Below are positions 1 to 7,664 of a stretch of 24,421 bases of DNA, piece by piece. Under the pieces are notes generated by a model. The model saw only the letters and a list, made by a program, of their open reading frames with translations. It was not told the origin of the DNA and searched no databases. Positions within the stretch are counted from its first letter, which is position 1. Every line of letters starts with the position of its first letter. The stretch is from Clostridia bacterium (lineage in GTDB: Bacteria; Bacillota; Clostridia; Christensenellales; UBA1242), in assembly GCA_017408305.1 (NCBI GenBank), contig JAFQUU010000050.1, forward strand, positions 1 through 24,421, given 5' to 3'. The translations under genes were made by a program, and so were the position numbers.

Positions 1-1
1 C

Positions 2-784
2 ATAAAATCTGCACATATTGGCATTGCAATGGGCAGTGGCACAGATGTTGCCAAAGAAACTGCAGATATGATTATTGCAGATGACAACTTCAGCAGTATT
101 GTGCAAGGAGTAAAAGAAGGCAGAACAGCGTATAGCAATATAAGAAAAGTAACATATCTATTACTCAGTCAAGGCATTGGCGAAATACTCTTTTTCTTTA
201 CAAGCATTTTGTGTGGACTGCCACTGCCACTTGTTGCAACGCAAATTTTGTACTTAAATGTCATTACAAACGGCCTTCAAGACCTTGCCCTAAACTTTGA
301 AAAAACCGAAAGTGGAGTCTTAAAAGAAAAGCCCCGTCCAACAAAAGAAAGTTTGTTTTCAAAATCGCTTATTCTTGAATGTTTGATTTCAGGCTTTGTG
401 ATTGGTGCAGTTGTGTTTGGCGTGTGGTACACGCTTATGAAAAGTGGTACAGACCTTGTGTTTGCAAGAAGCATTGTTATGGCACTTATGGTGTTTATTC
501 AAAACTTCCATACCTTTAATTGCCGAAGCGAAACAAAATCAATCTTCCAAATGCCACTTAAGTCAAACTGGTTTGTGTGGTGCACGGTTGTGCTTGCGTT
601 TGTGCTACAAGTTGTGATTATGGAAGTGCCGTTCCTTGCACATTTAATTTCACTGACAACCGTTCCAGCACTAGACCTTCTATATTTGTTTATTCTTTCA
701 AGCGTTATCCTTATTGTTATGGAAGCATACAAACTTTTTGTAAGACGCTATCGCAAAAAACGAAACATCACAACAAGTTATTAA
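2..784 (+). CDS. P-type cation-transporting ATPase, C-terminal part (5' end outside window)
   Basis: The frame is open from base 2, so only the last 260 residues are here. The fragment begins in the P-domain hinge (IGIAMGSGTDVAKETADMII), just after where the GDGxND motif would lie. A membrane domain of about five to six hydrophobic segments follows. The stretch NVITNGLQDLALNFE matches the M6 region of P2-type, HAD-IC family ATPases. These enzymes couple ATP hydrolysis through a phospho-aspartate to cation transport across the plasma membrane. The ion (Ca2+, Mn2+ or another) cannot be told because M4 and the nucleotide-binding domain are missing. The C-terminus is basic (VRRYRKKR). Two terminators follow immediately. 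Family assignment is firm; substrate is unknown. Confidence 0.93.
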   Translation: MKSAHIGIAMGSGTDVAKETADMIIADDNFSSIVQGVKEGRTAYSNIRKVTYLLLSQGIGEILFFFTSILCGLPLPLVATQILYLNVITNGLQDLALNFEKTESGVLKEKPRPTKESLFSKSLILECLISGFVIGAVVFGVWYTLMKSGTDLVFARSIVMALMVFIQNFHTFNCRSETKSIFQMPLKSNWFVWCTVVLAFVLQVVIMEVPFLAHLISLTTVPALDLLYLFILSSVILIVMEAYKLFVRRYRKKRNITTSY

Positions 785-808
785 AAAAATCCCTTTTGGG
801 ATTTTTTT
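784..808 (+). terminator. Rho-independent terminator of the P-type ATPase gene
   Basis: Stem AAAAAATCCC (784-793) pairs with GGGATTTTTT (798-807) around a TTTT loop, and the T-run is built into the 3' arm. It overlaps the TAA stop of the ATPase. Confidence 0.9.
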
Positions 809-821
809 GTCTTTAAATAAA

Positions 822-845
822 CCCCAGATTGTCTGGGGATTTTTT
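822..845. terminator. Second terminator hairpin, likely bidirectional
   Basis: CCCCAGA (822-828), loop TTG, TCTGGGG (832-838), then ATTTTTT on the + strand. On the - strand the hairpin is followed by TTTATTT and lies just beyond the stop codon of the convergent XRE gene, so it probably serves both genes. Confidence 0.8.
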
Positions 846-1161
846 AATGTTGCAATCTTTTCATAAGGTCAAGCACGCTTTTCTGGTCTTCAGGTTTTAA
901 GTTTGCATAAAGTTCTAAAATGTTTTTGCTTTCTTCGTTATATTCCTTGCCAAGATAGAAAAAGTCGAATACAGTAATATCATAAATATCCAAAAGTTTA
1001 AGCAAGGTTGAAACTTTAAGTTCATTCGTATTGTTTTCAAGGCGTGTAACATATAGTTCGCTTCTGTCTAGTAAAAAACTGGTTTCTCTTGCACTAAGTT
1101 TTTTCTTATTTCTAAAAAACCCCAATCTTGCAAGAACATCATTGTATGTAATCTTTTTCAT
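844..1161 (-). CDS. XRE-family helix-turn-helix transcriptional regulator
   Basis: 105 aa. Residues about 8-62 form a Cro/CI-type HTH: the segment ARETSFLLDRSELYVTRLENN fits helices 2-3, and STLLKLLDIYDITVFDFF is the usual XRE helix-4/5 signature. The short acidic/basic C-terminal tail (NILELYANLKPEDQKSVLDLMKRL) may be a dimerisation helix. A clear Shine-Dalgarno AAGGAG lies 6 nt before the ATG. The gene is transcribed away from the SLOG-like gene at 1312, and palindromic sites with TCAATC/GATTGA arms fill the gap. It therefore probably represses that promoter and its own. Family call is secure; target assignment is inference. Confidence 0.9.
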   Translation of the reverse strand: MKKITYNDVLARLGFFRNKKKLSARETSFLLDRSELYVTRLENNTNELKVSTLLKLLDIYDITVFDFFYLGKEYNEESKNILELYANLKPEDQKSVLDLMKRLQH

Positions 1162-1221
1162 TTTAACTCCTTGCTTATCACTTTAGTATTAGTATGTCCA
1201 AATTCAAGTTCTTTAAGAGAT

Positions 1222-1297
1222 ATAATCAATCGCTATATGATTGATTATCAATCTTTGAGGGATTGACAAAACCCTAAAACTATCCTATAATGATTGA
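1222..1297. promoter_or_regulatory. Operator cluster: TCAATC-N7-GATTGA palindromes
   Basis: Site 1 has perfect 10-bp arms (ATAATCAATC 1222-1231, GATTGATTAT 1239-1248) with a 7-nt spacer. Site 2 repeats the core with the same N7 spacing (TCAATC 1248-1253, GATTGA 1261-1266) and overlaps the -35 box at 1263-1268. A third, degenerate site (ACTATC 1279-1284, GATTGA 1292-1297) spans the -10 and start region. Site centres are 22 and 31 bp apart, about two and three helical turns. This is a typical cooperative repressor arrangement, most likely for the neighbouring XRE protein. Confidence 0.75.
1263..1291 (+). promoter_or_regulatory. Consensus sigma-A promoter of the SLOG-like gene
   Basis: TTGACA (1263-1268), 17-nt spacer, TATAAT (1286-1291): a perfect consensus. 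Transcription would start near 1298, leaving a leader of about 14 nt that contains AAGGGG. The boxes are overlapped by operator sites, so such a strong promoter is probably held off by a repressor. Confidence 0.9.
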
Positions 1298-1311
1298 CAA
1301 AAGGGGAAATT

Positions 1312-1836
1312 ATGAAAATTTTTGTGTTTACAGAAGAGAGAGTTGGGTTGTGTGATGTGCGTGCGTTTGATTCCTTTATGTTTCTTTTGCAAGAAATTGA
1401 AAAGGATATTGACATTTGCTTTTTTAATCAAGGTCCTGCCAGTGAAGAATTGGTTACTGTTTGCAAAAGATATCAAAATGGCAAGTTTAAAAGAAGAGTT
1501 GTGAATGTTTTGGTTGGTGAAGAAGCGAAAGAAAAAAACATTACAGAGTTTTTTAAATTTAATGCAGATATCACAGCGTGTGTTGAGCCACCCAATGATA
1601 GGCGTTGTTGGCTTGATGAACATATTATTAGGGAAATAATGAACGAGGATACATTTATTGTTTATGTAAGTGATAAAACTGTTGGCACTCTTGCAAGTGC
1701 AACAAGATATGCAATAAAGAAAAAACTGCCAATAATTTTTTTAGGAAAAGTGGAAACTTATGAACTTGTTCAATCTGCACCAGTGTTTCAAGATAGGTTT
1801 CTAGACCAATCTTTAATTAAAAAAAAGCAAAATTAA
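1312..1836 (+). CDS. Small SLOG-like (Rossmann-type) protein, function unknown
   Basis: 174 aa. ATG 1312 is chosen because AAGGGG precedes it by 5 nt; an in-frame TTG at 1294 lies within the predicted leader and is rejected. The N-terminus begins with a beta strand (MKIFVFTEE). The C-terminal half carries a stretch (TFIVYVSDK, then GTLASATRYAIKKKLPIIFLG) that reads like the last strand-loop-helix-strand of SLOG/YpsA-type nucleotide-binding proteins. It lines up by eye with the end of the 9388-9870 protein. The usual SLOG N-terminal glycine loop is not evident, so membership is tentative. It stands alone between its own strong promoter and terminator, divergent from an XRE regulator. No enzymatic function can be assigned. 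Confidence 0.72.
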   Translation: MKIFVFTEERVGLCDVRAFDSFMFLLQEIEKDIDICFFNQGPASEELVTVCKRYQNGKFKRRVVNVLVGEEAKEKNITEFFKFNADITACVEPPNDRRCWLDEHIIREIMNEDTFIVYVSDKTVGTLASATRYAIKKKLPIIFLGKVETYELVQSAPVFQDRFLDQSLIKKKQN

Positions 1837-1842
1837 ATATTT

Positions 1843-1864
1843 TCGCCTATTGGCGATTTTTTTG
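1843..1864 (+). terminator. Rho-independent terminator
   Basis: TCGCC (1843-1847), loop TATT, GGCGA (1852-1856), then a run of T. It ends the single-gene unit at 1312. Confidence 0.88.
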
Positions 1865-1912
1865 TTTGGGGAAGAAAAGCATTAAATAAAGATTAAGGGG
1901 ATATGGGGTGTT

Positions 1913-1929
1913 TGTCGAAAGGTGTCGAG
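1913..1929 (+). promoter_or_regulatory. Tandem Spo0A boxes (abrB-like geometry)
   Basis: TGTCGAA (1913-1919) matches the Spo0A box consensus exactly. TGTCGAG (1923-1929) matches 6 of 7. The two lie in the same orientation, 10 bp start to start, which is the arrangement I recall from the Bacillus subtilis abrB operator. They sit about 70-85 bp upstream of the predicted start of the 2013 operon. Binding by Spo0A~P is inference; activation or repression cannot be told. Confidence 0.6.
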
Positions 1930-1963
1930 TTTTGTTTTGTTTAAAATATAAAAATCAAATAAC

Positions 1964-1993
1964 TTTACTTTAATAACTTAAATGTGCTAGAAT
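1964..1993 (+). promoter_or_regulatory. Probable promoter of the TPR/lipoprotein/helD operon
   Basis: The extended -10 TGCTAGAAT has its hexamer at 1988-1993. A weak -35, TTTACT (1964-1969), lies 18 nt upstream. The start would be near 2000, giving a very short leader with AGGAGGA. The weak -35 fits a promoter that needs an activator. Confidence 0.6.
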
Positions 1994-2012
1994 AAGAAAA
2001 AGTAGGAGGAAT

Positions 2013-3035
2013 ATGAAAAAGCAGGCTTTACCAGAAAAAAATCCAGCAGAAAAAGTGCTTGAAAAACTTTCGGGGCATTTTGAGATTGACAGAAAACTTT
2101 TGATTTCTTCAATAAAGGATTTCCGTAAAAAAAATGTCCATACACAGTATTGTCAAGTTTTGGGTGTAGAACTTTACAAACTGCTTCTTGAAAACGGGCT
2201 TAACGAAAGTGATGTCATCAATGTTGACAGGCTTATAGACAAAATTGATGGCTTTTTGTATAACAATCAAATTGAAACTGCACTTGATGTTTTGGAAGTG
2301 ATTGATGCAGTGCAACCTTTTCAAAAAATTGACCCAAACGGCAACAAGGTTTATTGTTTTGAAAATCAAATTGAGGCAAATATTTTTGAGATTGATGGAA
2401 TCATCACAAAAGATATTTCTTGGATTGAAAGTGCAAGGCCAAACCTTTTGGCAAGAAAGGCAAAAATCCTGCTTGACAACAACAAAACTTTTGATGCACT
2501 TGATGTTGTGGCAGACCTTTTGGAAATCAACCCAGTAAGTTTTGAAGGGCATATCCTAAAGGCACAATGCTATCGCGAAAAAAATCCTAAACGCTTTAAG
2601 GAATATTTGCAAATGGCGTATAGGTATGCTTACAAACCAACGCACTTTGTGCAAATGTTTGTAAACTTTTACAACTACTATGCCGACAAGGAAGACTGGG
2701 TTACTGCTTATGCAGTGCTTTCGGCTGTTAAGGTTTATGAGGTTAATGATGACCTACTTGGCGACCTTGAACGATTGAAAGAAAAAATGACCAGAACGGT
2801 TGTTACACCATTTAAGGTGCCAACCCCAGAACAAATCATGGTTATCCTTGAACGCGAAAAGATTGAAATTCACATTAAAGACCAAAACTATAGAATACTG
2901 ATTGACTTGTACGAACAACTTTTTATGTCGCAAGACAACAAGGTGTTTATGAAAGAGATTGCAGAGTACATTCAGGGCTTTGCAGGGCAGGAAGACATTT
3001 TGAAGATTATTGAAAAACGCCTTAAATCAAAATAA
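2013..3035 (+). CDS. TPR-like helical repeat protein, hypothetical
   Basis: 340 aa, no signal peptide or membrane segment, so probably cytoplasmic. The middle (about residues 145-245) reads as paired amphipathic helices of TPR type, e.g. LLARKAKILLDNNKTFDALD followed by EGHILKAQCYREKNPKRFKEYL. Such folds mediate protein contacts. The start has a very strong Shine-Dalgarno (AGGAGGA) 2-3 nt before the ATG. It is first in an operon with a lipoprotein 9 nt downstream and then a HelD helicase. The Spo0A boxes at 1913-1929 suggest control by the transition-state or sporulation regulator. I do not recognise a named family. Confidence 0.85.
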   Translation: MKKQALPEKNPAEKVLEKLSGHFEIDRKLLISSIKDFRKKNVHTQYCQVLGVELYKLLLENGLNESDVINVDRLIDKIDGFLYNNQIETALDVLEVIDAVQPFQKIDPNGNKVYCFENQIEANIFEIDGIITKDISWIESARPNLLARKAKILLDNNKTFDALDVVADLLEINPVSFEGHILKAQCYREKNPKRFKEYLQMAYRYAYKPTHFVQMFVNFYNYYADKEDWVTAYAVLSAVKVYEVNDDLLGDLERLKEKMTRTVVTPFKVPTPEQIMVILEREKIEIHIKDQNYRILIDLYEQLFMSQDNKVFMKEIAEYIQGFAGQEDILKIIEKRLKSK

Positions 3036-3044
3036 GGGGAAAAT

Positions 3045-4358
3045 ATGAAAAAATTGTTAGCAATGCTTATGGTTTGCACTTTGCCAATTTTGGCACTTAC
3101 GGGCTGTGGAGAAAGCCCCCTTTTAAACAAATTTGCCACCAGCAAAAATGGGCCAGATTTTTTGTGTATGGTTTCAGACAAACTTTCAACATTTAAAACC
3201 AATATACAAAACAAAATGACTGCACCAGTGCAACAGCCTGAGGGTGAAGGCGAAGAAGAAACCACACCAACATTTGATTTTTCTGCACTTAGTGGCGATG
3301 AAGCAGCAAGCAGTGTTTGGCAAGACAAGGTTTGGGAAGTGGTTGATAAGGCAAATACAGAAAATATGTTTGCAATGATGGCGTACAACATTTATGAAAA
3401 GAACCAAGACTTTGCGTATGCTGACTTGTCGTTTATGAGTACAACCGAAAGTGAAATTCTTAAAGATTTTTATATAGAAAAAACAAACTCAGTAAATGGC
3501 ACAAGCACATATATAAGCCATTTAAGTGGTCTTGAAGCCCCAAGCCTAAACTTGCCAGTGCCACACGCATCAAAACCAGAACTTGTTGACAGAGCCGATG
3601 ATGTGATCAAGCAACTTGGCAACTACTTAGAGTTTACTGTTTCAAAGCGTGATATTTCAACTGAAATCAAGATTGACGCAGGCTTTGTTATGCCAACAGA
3701 GCAAGATGTGCAAAAAGCAAGGGCAGGAACTGATATTTTGTATCAAATGATGGTGGAGTCAAACCAAGTGGTAATTATTTATGACCACGAAAACCAAACA
3801 TACACAAAACTTGTTACATTTACTGTGCAACCAAATGGTGAAGTGAAAAAGTTTGTCAAAAAACTTGATGGCGATGCAACACAAACGGGCAATCTTACAG
3901 GTGGGATTGACTACGAATACACCCTAAAACCAGCAGAAAATGCAAAGTATGACATTTGCTGTGATTACACAATCACATACAGTGCTGGCGATGGTGGTGT
4001 GTTCTGCCAACAAAAGCGTGAAAATAACGCTTACACTTGGGCAGAGTATTATTTGGTTGAAACTGCAGAACTTGTGGGCAGAATAAAGCAAAACAATGTC
4101 AGTCATCGCACAACAATAGACCTTCTTTTAAATCAAGACCTTATTTCTGGAAGCATTAAATACAATTTCCAGCGTTCAAGCATTTCAAAAAACACAACTG
4201 CGTTTCTTCGTGATGAACAAGTTTTAAGAAAAGACTTTACACTCTTTACACAAGATGAAATTGCTGTTGCAAAATCAAACAGTGCACTAAACGCACAAAT
4301 TTTGGCGTATGTGATTTCTGAAGACAAACTTAGAGTAGACTATGCAAGTAATAGTTAG
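3045..4358 (+). CDS. Putative lipoprotein, hypothetical
   Basis: 437 aa. The N-terminus MKKLLAMLMVCTLPILALTGC is a lipoprotein signal peptide with lipobox L18-T19-G20-C21, so the mature protein should be lipid-anchored on the outer face of the membrane. An acidic linker (EGEGEEETTP) at about residues 65-77 follows. The rest looks beta-rich and soluble, with no repeats I can recognise. The lipoprotein scaffold recalls other unassigned clostridial surface lipoproteins. It is 9 nt from the genes on either side, and the stop codon merges with the next Shine-Dalgarno (TAAGGGG before it, TAGGGA after it). Co-transcription with the TPR protein suggests, but does not show, a shared job. Confidence 0.87.
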   Translation: MKKLLAMLMVCTLPILALTGCGESPLLNKFATSKNGPDFLCMVSDKLSTFKTNIQNKMTAPVQQPEGEGEEETTPTFDFSALSGDEAASSVWQDKVWEVVDKANTENMFAMMAYNIYEKNQDFAYADLSFMSTTESEILKDFYIEKTNSVNGTSTYISHLSGLEAPSLNLPVPHASKPELVDRADDVIKQLGNYLEFTVSKRDISTEIKIDAGFVMPTEQDVQKARAGTDILYQMMVESNQVVIIYDHENQTYTKLVTFTVQPNGEVKKFVKKLDGDATQTGNLTGGIDYEYTLKPAENAKYDICCDYTITYSAGDGGVFCQQKRENNAYTWAEYYLVETAELVGRIKQNNVSHRTTIDLLLNQDLISGSIKYNFQRSSISKNTTAFLRDEQVLRKDFTLFTQDEIAVAKSNSALNAQILAYVISEDKLRVDYASNS

Positions 4359-4367
4359 GGAAAAAAT

Positions 4368-6356
4368 ATGATAAGTAATGAAGAATTAGGCCGTGAGCAA
4401 AAATATCTTAACAAAGTGGTTGACACTTTGGAAGACCAAATTCAGTTTTTAAATAACAGTCTTTATGACCAAGAAAAAAATCTGCAAGAAACCAGCGAAT
4501 ATATGGCATCAAGTTTTTATGGAAGCGATAATGAAGAGCATGTTGTTGCAAGGCAGGCCATGGAAGAACTGCAACTTGGCATAATTGCGTTAACTGAAAC
4601 CCGAAATCTTAAAGAAAGACAAAAACAAAGTGCATATTTTGGCAGGATTGATTTTTGGGCTGATGATGAAAAAAGCGTTTTGCCATACTATATCGGCATT
4701 GCACATATTGGCGTTGCAGACAAACCACTTCCACTTGTGCTTGACTGGCGTGCACCACTTTCTTCTATGTATTATGATTATGAACTTGGAGATGCAAAAT
4801 ACCATGCACCAATGGGCGAAATAAGTGGCAAAATTACACTTAAAAGGCAATACAAAACAAAAGAAAGAGAACTTGTTTATGCTTTTGACAGCAGTCTTAC
4901 AATTGGGGATGAAATTTTAAAGGCAGAACTTGGCAAAAACGCAAGTGCCAAAATGAAAAACATTGTGGCAACCATACAAAAAGAGCAAAATGCAATTATT
5001 CGTGCACCACTGCACGAAAACATGGTTGTGCAAGGCGTGGCAGGCAGTGGCAAAACATCAATTGCATTGCATAGGGTTGCATATCTTATGTACACAAACA
5101 AAATCAAGGCAAGCGATATTTTGATTGTCAGTCCTAGTGGGATTTTTTCGGACTATATCAGCAATGTGCTTCCAGAACTTGGCGAGTCTAATACCCCAAA
5201 AATCACTTTTGAGGAGATTGCCGAAGAAGAACTTAAAGGCCTTGCAAGATTTGAGCCAAAAAGCCAAATGCTTGAAGACATTTTGGCTGGGAATGACCTG
5301 CGTGCAAGGGATGTTCAAGCAAAGGCAGGGCAGGCGTTTTTTGATAGCCTTAAGGCATTCCTTGACACCGATGTTGCCCTAAACTTTAAGGCCAAGGATA
5401 TCAAGGTTGGACAAACCGTGATTAAGGCACAAGAAATTGAAAAACTTTACAGCGAAAATTATCAAACCAAAAACCCAGCAGTTAGGGTGGAGTGGATTGC
5501 AGACTATGTTGTTGACCGTCTTGAAATTGGTGCAAAAAACCAGAAAGCAGTTTTTCAAAGGGTGAAAAAAGTGCTTTTCACAATGTTTGAAAGCACAAAC
5601 ATTGTTGACATCTATGAAGCATTTTTAAAAACCCAAAACATGACACTAAACAAAGTTGTTATAGGCAAAGAAATATATCTTGGTTTTGAAGATGTACCTT
5701 CGCTTCTTTACATTAAAAACTTTCTTTTGGGTGTGGAGGTTAAGAAAAACTTTAAGCATATTATTATTGATGAAATGCAGGATTATTCGCTTATTGCACT
5801 TGACATTTTAAACACGATTTATCCAGCAACAAAAACCATTTTGGGTGATATAAATCAAACACTTGAAAAAACCCTTGACAAAACTTACCTTAAAAACCTT
5901 GCAAAGATTTTTTCTGCAAACCTTTATACGCTTTCAACCACTTACAGAAGCACAATCCAGATTGCAAAGTTCAGCCAAAAAATCTTAGGACTAACGGGCG
6001 TTAAGATGATAAATCGAAGTGGCGAAGATGTTGAAAAAATTTCTGCACAAAACCTAAAGGAAACCCTTAAAAATCTTGTCGAAAACTATGAAAGCGTGGC
6101 AGTGATAACTTCAGGGCTTAAGGAAGCAAAGGTTGTGCAAAAAGCCTTGCCTGAAGACCTTCAGTTTATGCTTGTTGATGACCTTACAGGGCAAGTTAAG
6201 GACAGAAAAATTGTTGTGCCTTGTGCACTCAGCAAGGGCTTAGAGTTTGATGCAGTGGTTGTAATTCAGCCAAACAAAACCCTAAAAATTGCAAAAAATA
6301 TCAGTTATGTCGCGTCAACAAGGGCCCTACATAAACTGGTTATGGTGGAAATGTAA
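4368..6356 (+). CDS. helD: HelD-like superfamily 1 helicase (RNA polymerase recycling factor)
   Basis: 662 aa. The N-terminal coiled coil (about 1-45, with EDQIQFLNNSLYDQEKN) and the segment with YFGRIDF, YIGIAH, LDWRAP and LKRQYKT are typical of HelD. Helicase motifs are in order: Walker A GVAGSGKTS (about 223-231), Walker B IIIDEMQD (about 465-472), LGDINQT (about 492), TYRST (about 524), SKGLEFDAVVV (about 621) and YVASTRALHKL (about 646). In Bacillus, HelD binds RNA polymerase, prises it off nucleic acid and recycles stalled enzyme with ATP hydrolysis. This protein is about 110 residues shorter than B. subtilis HelD (774 aa). It ends the operon without an obvious hairpin terminator. Confidence 0.92.
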   Translation: MISNEELGREQKYLNKVVDTLEDQIQFLNNSLYDQEKNLQETSEYMASSFYGSDNEEHVVARQAMEELQLGIIALTETRNLKERQKQSAYFGRIDFWADDEKSVLPYYIGIAHIGVADKPLPLVLDWRAPLSSMYYDYELGDAKYHAPMGEISGKITLKRQYKTKERELVYAFDSSLTIGDEILKAELGKNASAKMKNIVATIQKEQNAIIRAPLHENMVVQGVAGSGKTSIALHRVAYLMYTNKIKASDILIVSPSGIFSDYISNVLPELGESNTPKITFEEIAEEELKGLARFEPKSQMLEDILAGNDLRARDVQAKAGQAFFDSLKAFLDTDVALNFKAKDIKVGQTVIKAQEIEKLYSENYQTKNPAVRVEWIADYVVDRLEIGAKNQKAVFQRVKKVLFTMFESTNIVDIYEAFLKTQNMTLNKVVIGKEIYLGFEDVPSLLYIKNFLLGVEVKKNFKHIIIDEMQDYSLIALDILNTIYPATKTILGDINQTLEKTLDKTYLKNLAKIFSANLYTLSTTYRSTIQIAKFSQKILGLTGVKMINRSGEDVEKISAQNLKETLKNLVENYESVAVITSGLKEAKVVQKALPEDLQFMLVDDLTGQVKDRKIVVPCALSKGLEFDAVVVIQPNKTLKIAKNISYVASTRALHKLVMVEM

Positions 6357-6371
6357 TTTCTGCCTTTTTTA

Positions 6372-6400
6372 TTGCACTTTTTTCTTTTTTTTGATATTAT
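6372..6400 (+). promoter_or_regulatory. Promoter of cca, placed for a leaderless mRNA
   Basis: TTGCAC (6372-6377), 17-nt spacer, TATTAT (6395-6400) with an extended TGA in front. The expected start, about 7 nt after the -10, coincides with the ATG at 6408. No Shine-Dalgarno is present. Confidence 0.6.
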
Positions 6401-6407
6401 TAAGTTA

Positions 6408-7664
6408 ATGAAAATTTATGTATCAAAAAATTTAAAGGAACTTTCCAGTCTTTTTGCACCTCATGCAAAACTTTTTATTGTTGGTGGGTATGTAAGAAAT
6501 TCTCTTCTAGGGTTTAGGGAAACTGATGTTGACCTTGCAAGCAGTCTTACGCCTGAAAAAGTGATTTCACTTTTGAAGGACACCAAGTTTGAGGTGCTTG
6601 AAAAATCTCAAACAATTGGCTATGTCAAAATCAAGGTTGAAAATGAAGTGTATGAATACACAGCCTTTCGTAAAGACAACTACTACCGTGGTGGCACGCA
6701 CAAGGTGCACAGCGTAAGTTATGTGGAAGATTTGCGTCAAGATGCAATGCGAAGGGACTTTACAATCAACGCCCTATATTATGACATAGAAACCGAAAAA
6801 ATTGTTGATATATATTCTGGCCTTTTAGACCTTAAAAACAGGGTTGTTCGCACGGTTGAAGTGCCGGGTTATGTACTTGCACATGATGGCACAAGGATTT
6901 TAAGAATGATACGCCTTGCAAGCGAACTGAATTTTAAGATTGACTTTGCAACGCTTGCCACTGCCAAAAAATTTGCACATCTTCTTCATGATGTTTCTCC
7001 ACAAAGAAAATATCAAGAACTTCAAAACATCTTAAAAGCCAGCATACGCTATCCAACCTCTCAAAAAAATGCACACATTAGGGGACTTGGATATTTTAAT
7101 GACCTTAGGCTTTGGAACAGTTTTTATATTTCAACCAGCAGGGTGCATTTAAGGGCTGTTAAAAAAATGGGCGTAGGCAACATGTTTTATGCCTTTTTGA
7201 TTGATGTTATCGACACCGTAAAGCCTGATTGCATCGAGTATTTTTTGAAAGAACTTTTAGGCAAGGGGGGCTACTGTTTGCCTAACTCCACAATTCAATA
7301 CACAAACAATATTATTTGTGGATACTATGACGCACTAAACAAAGTGCAAAACAAAAAATACTTTTTTAAGTACTTTAATTACTTTGAAAAAATTGGCGAA
7401 CTCCTTTCAGTAAAGAACAAAAACCTTTATGCAAAATACAAATTTTTTTACAGTTACATAATCAAACACAAATTGCCAACAACCGTAAAAGAACTTGCAA
7501 TTTCTGGTGCAGATATCAAAAAAACTTTTCCAAAATTGCCGGAAAAAAAATATGGTGCTGTGATGGCAGACCTTCTTAGCCAAGTTTTTGATGGACTTTT
7601 GGCAAACGAAAAAAATGCACTTTTAGAGGAAATAAAAAATGGTTTTACAGATAGTAATAATTAG
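6408..7664 (+). CDS. cca: CCA tRNA nucleotidyltransferase / poly(A) polymerase family
   Basis: 418 aa, class II nucleotidyltransferase. The catalytic fingerprint is FIVGGYVRNSLLG (residues 23-35) followed by DVD (40-42), which supplies the two metal-binding aspartates. Then come the RRDFTINALYYD motif (115-126) and the nucleotide-selection helix GTRILRMIRLASEL (161-174). The enzyme adds or repairs the 3'-CCA end of tRNAs. The loop has VRN where VRD is more usual. Start 6408 is preferred over an in-frame TTG at 6372: homology begins after 6408 and 6372 lies in the predicted promoter. There is no Shine-Dalgarno, which fits a leaderless message. The 3' end overlaps rmuC by 26 nt, so it heads a cca-rmuC-HIT operon. 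Confidence 0.9.
   Translation: MKIYVSKNLKELSSLFAPHAKLFIVGGYVRNSLLGFRETDVDLASSLTPEKVISLLKDTKFEVLEKSQTIGYVKIKVENEVYEYTAFRKDNYYRGGTHKVHSVSYVEDLRQDAMRRDFTINALYYDIETEKIVDIYSGLLDLKNRVVRTVEVPGYVLAHDGTRILRMIRLASELNFKIDFATLATAKKFAHLLHDVSPQRKYQELQNILKASIRYPTSQKNAHIRGLGYFNDLRLWNSFYISTSRVHLRAVKKMGVGNMFYAFLIDVIDTVKPDCIEYFLKELLGKGGYCLPNSTIQYTNNIICGYYDALNKVQNKKYFFKYFNYFEKIGELLSVKNKNLYAKYKFFYSYIIKHKLPTTVKELAISGADIKKTFPKLPEKKYGAVMADLLSQVFDGLLANEKNALLEEIKNGFTDSNN

Noticed and set aside
6077..6083. Single TGTCGAA (Spo0A-box-like) in helD; another at 11727-11733
   Set aside because: Isolated 7-mers inside coding sequence, expected by chance; no tandem partner.
6372..6407. TTG start for cca at 6372
   Set aside because: It overlaps the predicted -35 and -10, and the extra 12 residues are not conserved-looking.
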